64,000 bases of DNA from Cloeon dipterum (GCF_949628265.1 NC_088787.1:25038501-25102500), one strand, 5' to 3'; shown: positions 36,982 through 58,800, counted from the first letter of the stretch. The notes: generated by a model from the letters alone, not told the origin. Numbers and translations are program-made.

Positions 36982-38991
36982 TTATAAATAGATTGTCAAC
37001 GATGTAGCAACGTTTTTTCCACACAAAAGGCAATTTTCCAGTTTTGGTGCGCATTTTGGGCAGCAAGTCATGTGTCCACATGGCAGAGACACTGTCTGAA
37101 TCTCATTTTCATCGCATAATTTGCACATCATTGCATTTTCACCAGCATCTGAAATTGAAATATTTAGTTAAATAATAATTATATATACGCACAATAATTT
37201 ATTTCAATGAAAAGTCTGACAAATTTACTTTTTGCTCTGCAATTTTTATCCTCGTCTTCTTTCTTTAGCGCCGGCCTGATAAAATTGAAACGGGTAATTT
37301 TTAACGAAAAGATGAAATATAAATCCAATTCACTCACTTTTCCCCATTCTTGAGATCTTGACTGTCCTCTGTGTCCTCCATAATATCTCCCTGGAAAGAT
37401 GAGGTGTTTGATATTATTTTACTCTTGCGTGTTATTTCAATCACCTCCAAAGCCATTTGGTGCACTTGCTCGACAAACTGCATGCCTTTCATGATGCCAA
37501 CAAATGTGCAAGAGGGGAACCAAAGTGCATGTTCTGTCCACGGGGACAAGTGCTCGTCCCAGTTCGTAAGGCCGCCCCCGCACTGGAAGCACATCACTCG
37601 ATCGCCCTTACCTTCAACATGGAAAAAATCTTAATAATTTCGGTAACATGAATCTGACGCGAGAGCAGGCTCGTTGCTGCTTAAATTGATCGTTTAATTA
37701 TTCATCGCCTCAGATAAATTTGTCACTTTTTGAGGACCTGTGTAAAAAAATCCAGCGTCTGCTAATTGGTTTGGTTGAGGGCGGAGTCCCTTTGGCCACA
37801 TTGAGAACGATTTCAAGCGAATCACAGGTGCCGCAAACCCTGGAAACATGGCCTTTTGCGAAGGTGTTATCGCCTCGTTCAGTTCATCATTGTGTTCCAA
37901 CGGCGATAATTTCACTGACTCAGCTGCAAATAAATGTCGGTATAGGTTTTTGGTGGTTGTTTAAAGTGAAAGGTGATGTTGACCTTCCGTCCTCTGTCGA
38001 AAGAAGTGCCTCGCAATCTTTTCGTCAGGATTTCTCATTTCAAACGGTACGTTTCCAACTTGCAGTCCTTTCATGAATGAACATTCTGGGTTGAAAGTCA
38101 AATGCGCATCTTCTCCTGTATCGCCTGCTTGGGAAAAATTTAAATTACGTCTTTAATTTTTTCCACTGCCTTATTCACTTGCCTATTTCCCAGTCCATGA
38201 CTTCGAGGCCGCAGAATTCGCACCTCACTTGATCGTAATAGCCCGTCCAATAGAAACCAGAAGAGGCGAGCCCATTCGGGTCCACAGGGTAGTTCCACTT
38301 ATTCATCAAGAATGAGCAAAGGCGGCTCTTTTCACACCTGTAACAACTTAAGTTTCAGCATGATAGAAAACTATACCCACAGCTTAACTTGAAATTGTTG
38401 ACTGAACCCAGCACTTCATTTCCTTCCAATTTTCCTTGCCGACATTTTTCGTCTTCGTGTTTGCCTCTTACTTCTTCAATGTCAGTCTGATGCATATTCA
38501 AAATTGCCTAGAAAAATTATTGCTTATTTACTGAAATGTTTTCTATGATTATTTACGTCCATTTTATTAGATTTTATGCAATTTTCTCGGCTAGCATGCT
38601 TCACCGGTTGCCTAATTTTGTACAACTCTCCTCTTCTTAAGAAAACAGTGTTTCCTGACTATGCAACCGGTTAGGCAGATCTGTCAAGATGATTGCATAT
38701 GTTCTTATTTCTTATTGTCAGGCAAGATTTAAATTTTCAATCATCAAGACATAATAATTACTACCTACTAATTACGTTTGGCTTCGACAAAATTCCAGGG
38801 AATGTCAAAGCATGTCTAATTAAAATTTTAGTCTTAGAATAATTACAAATACGCACCTGGCAAAAAGCACACACGATTGTCAAATCGGTGCCAGAGTAAT
38901 AGAAGCCTTGTAATGCAAGCAAACTCTTTTCGGCGCTCCAGTAGCGCGGATACGAACATAAACGCATGAACTCGTCCTTGAAATTAATCAT
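36982..38991 (-). CDS. inhibitor of apoptosis protein, three BIR-like regions plus RING
   Basis: IAPs bind caspases or IAP-binding-motif proteins through BIR domains and act as ubiquitin E3 ligases through a C-terminal RING; the three-BIR plan is that of insect Diap2 and vertebrate XIAP. Exons, high to low: 38991-38857, 38507-38377, 38337-38183, 38124-37984, 37923-37738, 37611-37338, 37275-37229, 37148-36982; total 1,236 nt, 411 residues. BIR2 is canonical (C128, C131, W138, D142, H148, C155). BIR3 has C257, C260, W267, H277, C284 and the consensus YTGKGDRVMCFQCGGGL. The RING is complete, C365-x2-C-x11-C-x-H-x3-C-x2-C-x6-C-x2-C399. BIR1 is degenerate (no Trp, His displaced). The exon 3 donor is AG|GCAAGT, a GC-AG intron. 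Bases 37444-37391 look like a further 54-base in-frame intron; if spliced the protein is 393 residues. Diap2-like is my best subgroup, but no UBA domain is evident. Confidence 0.88.
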
Positions 38992-39434
38992 TTCGTATCA
39001 AAAAAGTTCCACTGCGAAGATATCCCGTGAGAAAAGCGCTTGTAAATTGTAAATAGTCCGCCGACTCAGCTGTAGCAAAGTCTATTTTTAGTTTCAGGCG
39101 CGCACCAAGCTTGAAACTTAAGCGAGCGCTGTTTTTTCGAATTCCTTTTATCTTGAATTTTATAATTCATAAATTCTTATGTGCCACCAACATTTTTTTA
39201 ACGCAATCTCATTCATAAAAATATTTTCTCGCACGCTTCTAACTTTTGCTGTTTGATCAATCAAATTTTTACAGTTTAGCGAAATTTTTCTAAAATGTAG
39301 ATATAATAGCACAGAGCATTGACCTGATTTTGATCGAAAAGGGAAGCGGAGAAAAGAGGGGCAGTGGAGCAATAGCTGCTTTATCATAGTATTTTATAAC
39401 TCACTCCGCAGTGTCAGTCGCACGCCGCGTGGCG
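38992..39434. promoter_or_regulatory. divergent promoter region between IAP and FkbM-like gene
   Basis: Only 443 bases separate the ATG of the minus-strand IAP (38991) from the ATG of the plus-strand FkbM-like gene (39435). Both core promoters and 5' leaders must lie here unless a leader exon is elsewhere. No clear TATA box was found for either direction. Confidence 0.55.
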
Positions 39435-40979
39435 ATGAAAGCCAAATTTCCGGCTATGAATTCGAACCAACTTCAAGCCATGACGTGCGTATTCTTTGTA
39501 ATCGCAATTACTTGGCACATTTTTCAAAGCAATAAGGAATTGACGCAACTGAGGAAAGTGGTGAGGATGTTCAATTGAATTTTCCAGCTGAACTATTAAT
39601 GAAACTACAAAGGTATTTGAACAAGAAAAGGAGCTAGTAAAGCTGCGAGAGAGCCACGACTCCATGAAATGGTCCATGGACTCTTTATGGGTGGACGTTA
39701 ACCGCGAAGCCGCGAATCTGGTTCAGACAGAGGACGATGTCTATTTAAAAAACTTGGTGAACCAGGCAAAAAGCATGGTGGACTTCACAATGATCAACGA
39801 AACAGCCATGATGGATCGGGCTATTAAAGAGCTCAAGCAATACGCGCAGAGTGAATTAACAGAAAAAACTGGCGGAGGCTTTGAAAATCAGTCTATTCAA
39901 AGCCTGGCAAATGACATACGAAAGTTTGCGACGGACTTTATAGAATCCAAATTTCCTCCAAGTAGGCTTTCTTTTGGCTCACACTTGTTACAAAAATTGA
40001 CTATGACTTTCAGGCGTCAAGAAGTGGTTTGTGTATTACCCGGCTGAAGGTTTGAAATAGTTTTTCGGTCTCTTCCAGATCCTGGTGTGAAAGTAAATTT
40101 CAGTGGCGAGGATATCTAAATTCGTGAGGGATGAATCAGAGTTGATAAATTACCTGCGGCGTGAATATTTCGTCAAGACAAGTAGCCCTGAAGATCCATA
40201 CGTCCTGAACCAGCCACACAAAGAAGACCATTCTGGTGGCATAGTGCTCAAGTACACCAATCTTTTCAACAATAAAGTCAGTAATTTTGTCAACATTTTT
40301 AAGAGATTAAATGGGGATTTCCAGAAAAGTGGTTCCTTCATTGAGTGTGGAGCTGGTGACGGCGAAAACACCTCGAGTACTCTTTATCTAGAACGCCGTC
40401 TACAATGGTCGGGTATTTTGGTTGAAGCAGACCCTGACAACTTTGCATCGCTTATTAAAAAGCAAAGAAAGTCCAATCTCGTTCCAGCGTGTATTACCGC
40501 CAAAGACAAGCCTGAATTTGTAAGTGCATGCCAAAAAAAATCATTTAAATGGTAATTTAATTTCTAATTCCAAGGGAAAGTTTACGGCATCGCCAAAAGG
40601 TTACGTCAGAGTTAGCGATAGCACGCATCTCGACAGCAAAACTGGAATTTACGTCCTTTGCTTTCCCCTGAAAACCATTTATTTAGCTCTAGAAAAGAAA
40701 GAGGTCGATCTTTTAGTTTTAAATATTGGCAGAGGTGTGGAGGAAGAAATTATAAAAACCCAGCCGTGGAAAGATATAAATATTTCGGTAGGTGTGATGG
40801 CCGAAAAAGCAACATGTGTTTCAATTATATTATTAAATTTTCAGGTGATCTCAATCGTCTACCCTTCTGGAATGAATGTCACTGAGCTAAAAATACACAT
40901 GAGTCAATTTAATTATAATGCGACTGGAGATGAAACTGGAGGTCCATTAATATTTGTTAAATATAATTTGAATGTGTAA
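39435..40979 (+). CDS. membrane-anchored FkbM-methyltransferase-fold protein (Star-like)
   Basis: Six exons: 39435-39560, 39613-39961, 40014-40049, 40104-40519, 40575-40787, 40845-40979; 1,275 nt, 424 residues. Introns are 52-57 bases and phases agree. Residues about 14-30 (QAMTCVFFVIAITWHIF) form a signal anchor, so a type II topology is likely. A short charged, coiled-coil-like segment follows. Residues 249-281 (FIECGAGDGENTSSTLYLER, then WSGILVEADP) are motif I of the FkbM/Methyltransf_21 fold, in the form seen in insect Star proteins, which help export EGF-receptor ligands from the ER. At 355-363 the usual Asp-Val-Glu-Gly is replaced by LLVLNIGRG, so methyl transfer is doubtful. The ATG chosen is the one that opens the membrane segment. 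Poly(A) signal AATAAA at 41041-41046. Star-like is inference; fold membership is fairly sure. Confidence 0.75.
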
Positions 40980-41040
40980 TAAGGAATAAACTAAAAAGGT
41001 TTATCATATATTTTGTTGAATTATAAAAACTAATGTTATA

Positions 41041-41046
41041 AATAAA
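41041..41046 (+). terminator. poly(A) signal of FkbM-like gene
   Basis: AATAAA 61 bases after the TAA stop. A second AATAAA at 40985 is only 5 bases after the stop, and a third lies in the inverted repeat at 41148-41153. Confidence 0.5.
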
Positions 41047-41136
41047 ATGAGCCCTATGCGGGCAATTTTATTTCTAGTTCCTCGACTGCTATTTACAGTA
41101 TAAATTAAACAAAGTCGAGCTCAGCTAGCTGTGATC

Positions 41137-41189
41137 GCAAATCGACAAATAAAGTAGTGCTCGCGGGAAAACTTTATTTGTCGATTTGC
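41137..41189. terminator. inverted repeat carrying AATAAA on both strands between convergent genes
   Basis: Bases 41137-41155 and 41171-41189 are perfect 19-base inverted repeats separated by a 15-base loop. The left arm holds AATAAA on the plus strand (41148-41153), downstream of the FkbM-like gene. The right arm holds AATAAA on the minus strand (41178-41173), 241 bases downstream of the FAS stop. The symmetry suggests a shared two-way 3'-end element. It may instead be a chance or mobile-element palindrome. Confidence 0.5.
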
Positions 41190-41418
41190 AACTCTGTCGA
41201 AACAAAAAAAAGTAGAAAATTCTTATTGCTCAAAAACAAAAATACCGGAAAATAAATAACTCGACAAATAGACGAGTAAATATGTCGCCGGTTGAACTCT
41301 ATGTAACACAAATTATAAGTTCTAAATACGTTTCTTAAATTCAGACTTCCGCAATAAAATACAAAACAGCGCAAAAAATGGCACGTCGTTTCTTCGCAAA
41401 ATATTTACACCAAAGCTC

Positions 41419-50894
<9,476 letters not shown>

Positions 50895-52548
50895 CTCTTC
50901 AAACACGCCCGCCGGCTTAAGCTATCGAGATGGTCGCGAATAACTCTTTTTTCCTCTCAGTCTTTCTTTGTTGCGAATGTCGGCGCGGGCGTCGAAGAAC
51001 TGGCTGACCACCGAACGGCGCACCGCCTTTTAAGGCGAAGAAAAGACCGCCTCCTCTGGCCGAGCACACCTGTCATCACGCCACTGCATATAACGCCTTC
51101 CTCTCTCGTTATTGTTTTTCCGTTTGTGATATCCTTAAATTTCAAGTACTAAAGTACAGCGTCTGGCAGAAAATTAATTAGGAATTGCCTCTAAATAAAA
51201 AAAAAATATTGTTGAAAATTATCGTTGCTACTTTCTCGATTTTGGTACAAATATTATTTATGATAAATAAATTTGTTCGGATCATTAATAAGTTTAATTA
51301 TTAAATATCAAACTATCCGTGTAAAAGTTTTAGCTACATTTCTAATTTTCTTTTACTTTCTTTACTGGCCGTGTACAATCAAGTAGAAAATTTATAATGT
51401 CTACGTTTTAATTTTTATAAAAACTCATGTTTATTCGTAAAATATTATCTTTAGCGGTCGCGAGTAAAATATATGAAACACAATTTGTTATTTAATGCCT
51501 TTTAGTTTGAAATCCTGTCATGAAAGGAATTGTTTATTATGGTGGTCGATGACTTGCCAAAATATCTAGGACAGCACCCAGCATGCTCAACAGCATAACA
51601 TCACTCCTTGACCCTTCTACGCTCTATATATTTTAAATTTGAAACAAATCAATTTTACCCGTGTAAAAAGTTTATGCTGAGTTAAAATATTTTTCTTGAT
51701 AAATCCGATAATTCCTACGAGGTCCTTTTTTCATGATGAATTTAAATGCTAGACATTTATTTAGAATCGAACGAAGTTGTCTTTATTGTTTCGGCATCAT
51801 GGACAAACAGATAATTCATAGGGAATTTACATTTTCACGTGTAATCAATTAAATCAATTATTAAGAAAATGGTAATCGGTTTAAAAAGTTCAAATTCAGA
51901 AGATTTAAATACAAGTAATTTTGTATCATCTGATTTAGAAGAAAGTAAAAGTAATTTTCTTCCCCTCGATATGCAAAATATGAAAACAAAACAGCTTTCT
52001 CTCTCATTGCTTGCACGTGCTGTTTTGACAGTCGAATTCAGGTGCACGCACACTGAGCGCATGGTCTTAATTATTCGTACAGCAGAGAACAATGATATAA
52101 TGGATGGCTTGTGCGTCGGCCTGGCTGCTGATTAATCAATAAACAATCTATTCGTCTAGCTCGAAAATGAATGTGCCGTGGGAAGGCGACCAGGTGACAA
52201 TGCTGACCATTCCCACGGGGCCACGCTCTTGAACTCTCGCCGACCACTTTTCGTGCCGCGCAGTTGCCAACAAAGGCAAAAACGCTCCAAACCCAGAGCA
52301 GAGAATCAAGGAAATAATAAGGAAGTGCGTAGTTTATATCGATTCAACACCAACGGTGTGAATTTGCTCTTTATTTCGCGGCCTGTGCCACCTGCACCTT
52401 AAAATTTTGAATGGCCTCAGCCCGCGGAGTCAATCGATTTCGGGGGAAGTAAAGTTGTGGCAGGATGTTGGCCAGTGGCCGCATGTGACCCCCTTGACAG
52501 TCTGCAATTTTAACAATAAAATGCTTGACATGCACATCAATCAACGGC
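50895..52548. other. intergenic between FAS and dynein
   Basis: About 1.65 kb. The first 250 bases are GC-richer and probably hold the FAS promoter and leader. From about 51,170 the sequence is AT-rich with only short frames. No RNA gene or mobile element was recognised. Confidence 0.6.
51060..51100 (-). promoter_or_regulatory. candidate SREBP/E-box elements in FAS promoter
   Basis: Bases 51076-51084 (TCACGCCAC, plus strand) match the sterol response element consensus TCACNCCAC. An E-box CACCTG lies at 51067-51072 and a TATA-like TTATATG (minus strand) at about 51,087-51,093. They sit 170-200 bases upstream of the FAS ATG. SREBP control of fatty acid synthase is known in flies and mammals; use of these sites here is inference, and short motifs arise by chance. 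Confidence 0.35.
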
Positions 52549-52554
52549 TTTATT
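52549..52554 (-). terminator. poly(A) signal of dynein heavy chain gene
   Basis: AATAAA on the minus strand, 30 bases past the TAA/TAG stop region at 52,584. Position and exact hexamer make it a likely signal. Confidence 0.6.
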
Positions 52555-52583
52555 AACGATTAAATCAACACGATACTATAAAT

Positions 52584-55500
52584 TTAAATCTGCAGCAGAA
52601 GGGCTACACCTGCCAGAGACCACTTGGATGGTTTTTCTCTTGAGCGAAGGTTGAAGGTCCACACGTAGGTTGGGCCTCTGGCCCTGGTCTTGTAGACTGG
52701 ACATTCATAGATTCCGCGCAAATCTTGCTTATCCTGTGTGATCGCCTGTGAAAAAAACAGCGTCAAAAATTAAGTTTTGCATCACAATTTTTCAAATTTT
52801 ATATAATTTCTTATGTATGAAATTAATTATTTTTGGAAACACTGAAACAGGATATTTAAAAAGCCGCTACAAAATCCTTTTTACTTCCCGCTTTTCCTTT
52901 TTTGCTTTAAAATATATCTGATATGGAACAAAACGAGTTAATGGATAATTTGAAATTTTTCATATTTTTTATTATCAATTTCTTGTATTTAACTATGCGT
53001 AAAAATGCAGGATATCTCTTCAGAGAGTAAAGTATTTCACCGCATTACAAAGTGAAACATTCCTCTTACCCTAATCGCGATCACGGGCATCGGTGGGAAA
53101 AGTTCTTTCAGCCTCGAGTTGGTAATGAATCCGCCTTCAAGGTCCCAGCGGGCTCCCTCCATGAAAAGGCCGTGCACAAACGCGCCTTCCCGAGCTCCCG
53201 TCCTCCTGCATCCAAATGAAAGCAAACTCAGTGCCTGTCCGCGAAATCTTTTCTGATTTAACCCACGTTATGTCCTCGCGGTGTTTCTTGGTAACTTCGC
53301 ATTGCAGACACATTTTATCCAGCGGCCACTCGTTCTTGCGCGCTGTGCTCTGCATGATCGCTGTCAAAAAGGACTGCGGGTTGAAAAAGCCCGCGAGCCA
53401 CACTGACGCTGGAAGCTGCAAAAAAATCAATTTCATTCAAGAATTAGTTAGTGGCCAAAATTCCTCGCGGTTAAAATAAAAAAATACTAATTTTGTCAAT
53501 GCAGAGAAAATTGTTTTAAAAACTAAAAACATTACCACAAAATCTGTGGTCCAGGTTTCGAGTTCCCTTAGCCTGATCAAGAGGTCAGCGAACCAGGCCC
53601 CGAGACCAAGGAGAGACGGGTAAGCCCGGTTGGCCCAAGACTCGGGCACCTGGTTCAGGAATAGCGCTTGTTCCAAGTCCTCCATGTCCGCTGTGATCGT
53701 TAGTTCCCCCTGCAAAATATGTCCCCATTAAAGAGTATCTTTTCCAAGTGAGGAGGTGAATTACTTTGAGTCCTAAGTCCAGCTCCTTGAGCGAGCGACG
53801 CATTTCAAAAGTGAGAATGTTCATGCGCTCGCACTCCTGACACGCAACGATTACATACGGCGAGCGTTCTTCAACTCGGCCATTCAGCTCGATCATATTG
53901 AATGGCTCAGGCAATTTGTCAAGCAGCTCATCAATCACGAGTTTGACCTTAAAAATTCGTTGATTTCTCATTAAACATTGAAGAAATATTGCTATTCAAT
54001 AAATGAACTTTCGACATGAAATTTATTAAGAATTTGTTTGAATCGCTCTATATTTTTAGTATTTTTCTGCAGCAATCCATTTTAGTTAATCAATCTTTCT
54101 CCCAAACCTTGTCTTCTCTTGATATCGTAGCACCTCCTGCAAGAGCCCCAGAATCCCTGGGTTGCATTTCAAACACGGTTCGCAATAGAGACTCAGAGGT
54201 TGCCGTCATAAACCCGATTTCTGCGTTGGGGTGCAAACCGTACAGTTGTGGTGACTCAGTAGGCAACATCTCTGTCACATACTGCTGGATACCCTGCATG
54301 TCTGTGTTTGGCGGAGCCGTGAAACCGGGTGCCAGTTGCAACTCGCCCTCGACCTGCGAAATTGACAGTGTTTACTTCAACCAAAAATTTGAAATCCAAC
54401 TTTTTCATAGTATAAAGATTTTTTCGTAAATGATGACGAAATTTAAGAAGCCAACTTAATGTTTTATTAAATTCAATGGCAAAAATGAAAGTTTCTCACA
54501 AGATCTGGTTGCATAAACTCCTCCAAATAAGTTCTGCAAAGCCTCCTGTCCCAATCGTCGGTGATGTGGCCGCCGTACATGATTTCTCCAAACAAGTACC
54601 TGAGATCTTCCCAAGGCACTCGCGTGTTAGCCTCGAGATAATTGTAAAGTACGTTCATACTGATGGTCAGGTCACCTTTTCGAGACATACTTGAAAACAA
54701 ATTATCATGCCTTAAGATGAAAACCATACCGACGTTAAAAGGATAAACGCGATTCCAGCCCTGCGGTCCGAATTTGCGTCGTTCAGCAACCACCGCGTGG
54801 AAATAGCACAGGCCAAATAGGATTTGCTTAAATTCAGCTTCTTTGGAGCACATCTCCAGCGTGTCCTGCGAAAAAGTGTTGAGCGCCTTCAGCAAGTTCG
54901 CTTGCATTCCCGTCGGCGGCTCGTTCGTGATTTTTATCGAAGTCTCCAGGATTCCCTGCAATTTAATGATGCAAATATTATATGTGATTCACATTTTTTT
55001 TAAACAAAAAGCCGACTCGACACCTGGGGTAAAATATGACTCGCGGGATTGGGTGCCGGCTCCGCGCTCATGAAAATTCTATAGTTGGGATTAGCGTTTC
55101 CAGCGAGCTGCTCCATTTTCTTCTCCAATTTTCCCAACCAGCTGCGGACCAGATGAATGTTCTGAAACCACGAATTCTTGTTCTTTAATCTGTGATAGTT
55201 CTGTACTCGATCACGTACCTGTAGGACAACCCAGTGACCCTTTTTGGCAGCCTCGGCCATTGCCCTCTCCGCCACAACTTCCTGGCCCTGGCCAAGGGAC
55301 ACGCTGTGGAAATTGCCTTTAGCGGAGGAAAATCCTAGCTTAAGACCGAGTTCTTCCACATCCTGCAATAAAATTGTTTTCCCTGTTCCAATGTTTTATC
55401 AAAATTATATAGCAACCTTTAGAGGATTTACTCCTGGCGAAAGGATAAAAAATATCGGAGTTGCTGGCGATGTTTCTTCAAAAGACTCTTCAAAATTCAC

Positions 55501-55778
55501 GCTCTGTCTTGTGACGTACTTCTTGCCGAGCTTCTCTTCGATAAATACTCTTTTTTAAGAATGAAATCAATTTAAATTTCTTTGCATTTAATATTTCTAT
55601 TACGAAACAGCGTATGTCATTCTATCAGGTCGGAGCGCCCTGATCATGCACAGCCTCTGGACAGACGTTTTGTTCTTCCACTCTTGAGGAAACTTTTCTC
55701 TCTCCGGCATTTTGCTCTCAACAAATTTTTTCCATCGCAATACCGACGACTCAATATCTCTATCGAGACCTCTGACAG

Positions 55779-55836
<58 letters not shown>

Positions 55837-58800
55837 TTATTTATTTGAGTGATAACGATATTTTACTTTACCTGAATTCCTCGTTTTGGGAAATGCTTTT
55901 TATTGCTCCCCAGCATGAATTGGAGAGGAAATCAAATGGACTTGTCAAACTGGCATTAGTTGGCAATCTTAAAAGCATGTCTAGCTCGTGCGGCTGAATA
56001 TCTCCACTTGCAAGTAAAATCTTGGGCCCAAATTGTTTTGAAATTTTTGCTAAAAAATAGTTGAAACACATACCTGGAACGCCATTTGAGCAGTGAAAAT
56101 GAGTTTGTCACATTCAAATAATCCTCTCGTTGTGTAAAGGAACACTGAGTACGTGATGCAGTCAATCAGGTTATGTACCCTTATCGTGACTTCCTCAGCA
56201 GGTGCAGCCCTTTCAATCGCCTTTTGGAAAACGACGCTAAACGCCTATTTAAAGTTTAAAATATCGAGATGAATACAATAACCTTTTCCAGTCTTTCTTA
56301 CTTTTAATGAGAATTGGTACACAGGATTGATGTGGTTAAGATCATTCAGGACGAAATAAAGAAGCGCCGCGCGTTGTGCCGCTGATCGGTACAGCTCGCG
56401 CGCTTCGTCAATCCTCAATGCCGTGATTTTTCCCTCAGCAACCTGAAACCAGTTTTTACTGCTAAAACAGATAAATAGTAGTTTTAGGTTATCCACTTTT
56501 CTTGAGATGTCAGCAGCCGTTTTTTTAGTCGTTTCTAAGTTTTCGACTAGCGCTTGGTCAGAGAGGAGATCTCCACCAGCAGAGGAGAGCCTAGAAAGCA
56601 GAGCGTCTTCTAATGCCTTAAGTCTGATTTTAAACTCGTTTTGCTGCTTTGTGAGCTCAGCCTTTTAAAGAAATGGATATTGTTAAATACTTATTTAGGT
56701 TTCTTTGACCCAATGTACTTTGCATTGTTCTAAATCAGGTCGCTCTGCTCTGACCACCTCGGCCAAAAGTTGCTCCTCCAATCCATCCCTAGTGACTGTA
56801 AAGTCGACAAGTGTGGTTTGAGCTTGCATTTCAGGCTTGTAGTGAGGGTTGCCAATCTTCGTGTGCAAAATGAGCCGGAAATTTGGATTGTACTCAACTT
56901 CCTTGTCACCAATTCGAATGGCGCTAAAATTCAAGTTGGTGCTGAGCTCTCCCGTACAAAAAAAAAACTCATTACCGGCCCTTTTTAATTAAATTTCTGC
57001 CCAGCAATGGTTCCAAAACGGCATCTACTGTCTCGCCTATATTTTCAAAGAGAACCGTGAACCCTGACGAAAGGGCTCCTTCTAATTGATCCAGGTATCC
57101 TCTTTGTGTTAAGCGCAAAATCAAAAGTTTGTCTCCATGCCTAGCCTTGACCCATTTTAAGCCTTGGAGCTACAGAGAAAATTTGGAATTATGTTTTATT
57201 GTAAAAAAATCACTACAATTCTCACTTGAGGGTCGATCATCAACGGCCACCTCTGAGAGTTCGTGAGGATTGTGGCGTTTTCAGTCGACATTCTGTCGCT
57301 TGGCAAGCCTTCGTTGTTCCAAACAGCAATTTGAGCGTCATCAGTTAAAAGGGACAACGGATCCAAATCCTCAGTTATTGGAATTTGAGGCTACGGAATA
57401 TAATATTAAAAAATTGGTTAGGATTTTAGCAGAACATGCCTGTAGTTTTTTAAAGAATGGGAACCAAGCTTCATGTAATAAATCTGATCGGAATTTTCGG
57501 TTGAACCCGCCAACGTATGAAATAAAAGCAGAAACTATAAGGATGTCCCCTGGTAGTGTCACTGCTTGTTGCCGCAACCTTTCGCAATTTTAAGTAAATT
57601 TAAGGATTTCATTTAAAATAATATGCAGCTTACGAATCAACTGCTTTTGCCCATCGCACATTTTCTGATGCCAATCCGTTCACCAATCGATTTGCCAAGT
57701 CAATCGTTTTGTTTGTGCTGTCCGCTTCTTGTTGGCATCTTAATTTTTCCTTCGTTGCAGTTTCAAATTCAGCAGTTAGCTGCGCTAGTTGTTCTTCGTA
57801 GCTCTAAAGAAATGTTAATTTTCTCTTGGGAAATTTGCGGATGGTATAGTTTTACTCACTTCAATTTGTTCTTTGATCATCCGCAGTTTTTCCTGCGCAG
57901 CTGCAAGTTCTGCGTTCGCCTCGGCAAGAGCGATTCTTTTTGGTTCAACTTCGCAAAATACTTCAAAGAATTTTATGATGTTTATTACCCATGCACAGAG
58001 ACCTTTTAACCAGTTGAGTTTGGGATACTTATTAAGTGAAATATTTTTAAGAAATACCCGCAGCTGCGGCAGATTTGCTTCTGATAAAGTCAGGCTTGAA
58101 TTCCCTGTCTTTTAAATAGGGCTGAATCGCTTTAATAACATCTGCGTGGATTTCTTCTTTTTTGTAATTGACCAGTGAGTCTAAAAACTGGTCAACTTTC
58201 CCCATCATTATCTGAAACGCAGCAGCAAAAGTTTTAATTAAAATACGAATGTTTTGTTTAATTTTTACGTCCCCTACTTTTCCTGCTTTCCAGCTCCTAT
58301 CTTTTGGGATTTTTCCCTCAGGGGAAAGGAGAACCATGACCGCAGCAGTCACATTTGTTACTGCTTCAGGAGGCGATCCAAACGACTTTAATTCGGTCAA
58401 ATTGGCCTTGTTCAAAGTATTGAGCGCCTCCATTGCCGCAATCAGCGCTGGCTCCGCTTTAACCAAGTCCTCCTCGCAATCCTGTTGCTTTTTTGCCACC
58501 TCCTTCGCTATTATCGCCACTTTCGCTTCCTCCTTGTTTGCTGCAATCGTGGATTTTCAGTTAATTTATATTGCTTTTGCAAAATTTTACCATCTTTGCT
58601 ACATAGTAAATATCATTTTGTTTTTAAAAATATCTCTCACCAATAACTTTTTCCTTTGAAACCTTCTCGGTCTCGACGCCGACTCTCTGAATCAGCTTGT
58701 CCGCAGCCTCGTTTTTCATCTGCACTTCGACCTCTTGCAGCGCCAGCTTTTGCTTCAGGCCATCGACTTGCTGGGCTGTGGTGCGCAACTTTTCTAAGCC

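Noticed and set aside
38600..38680. Short inverted repeats around CCGGTT in the first IAP intron
   Set aside because: Only about 9 paired bases; too short to separate from chance.
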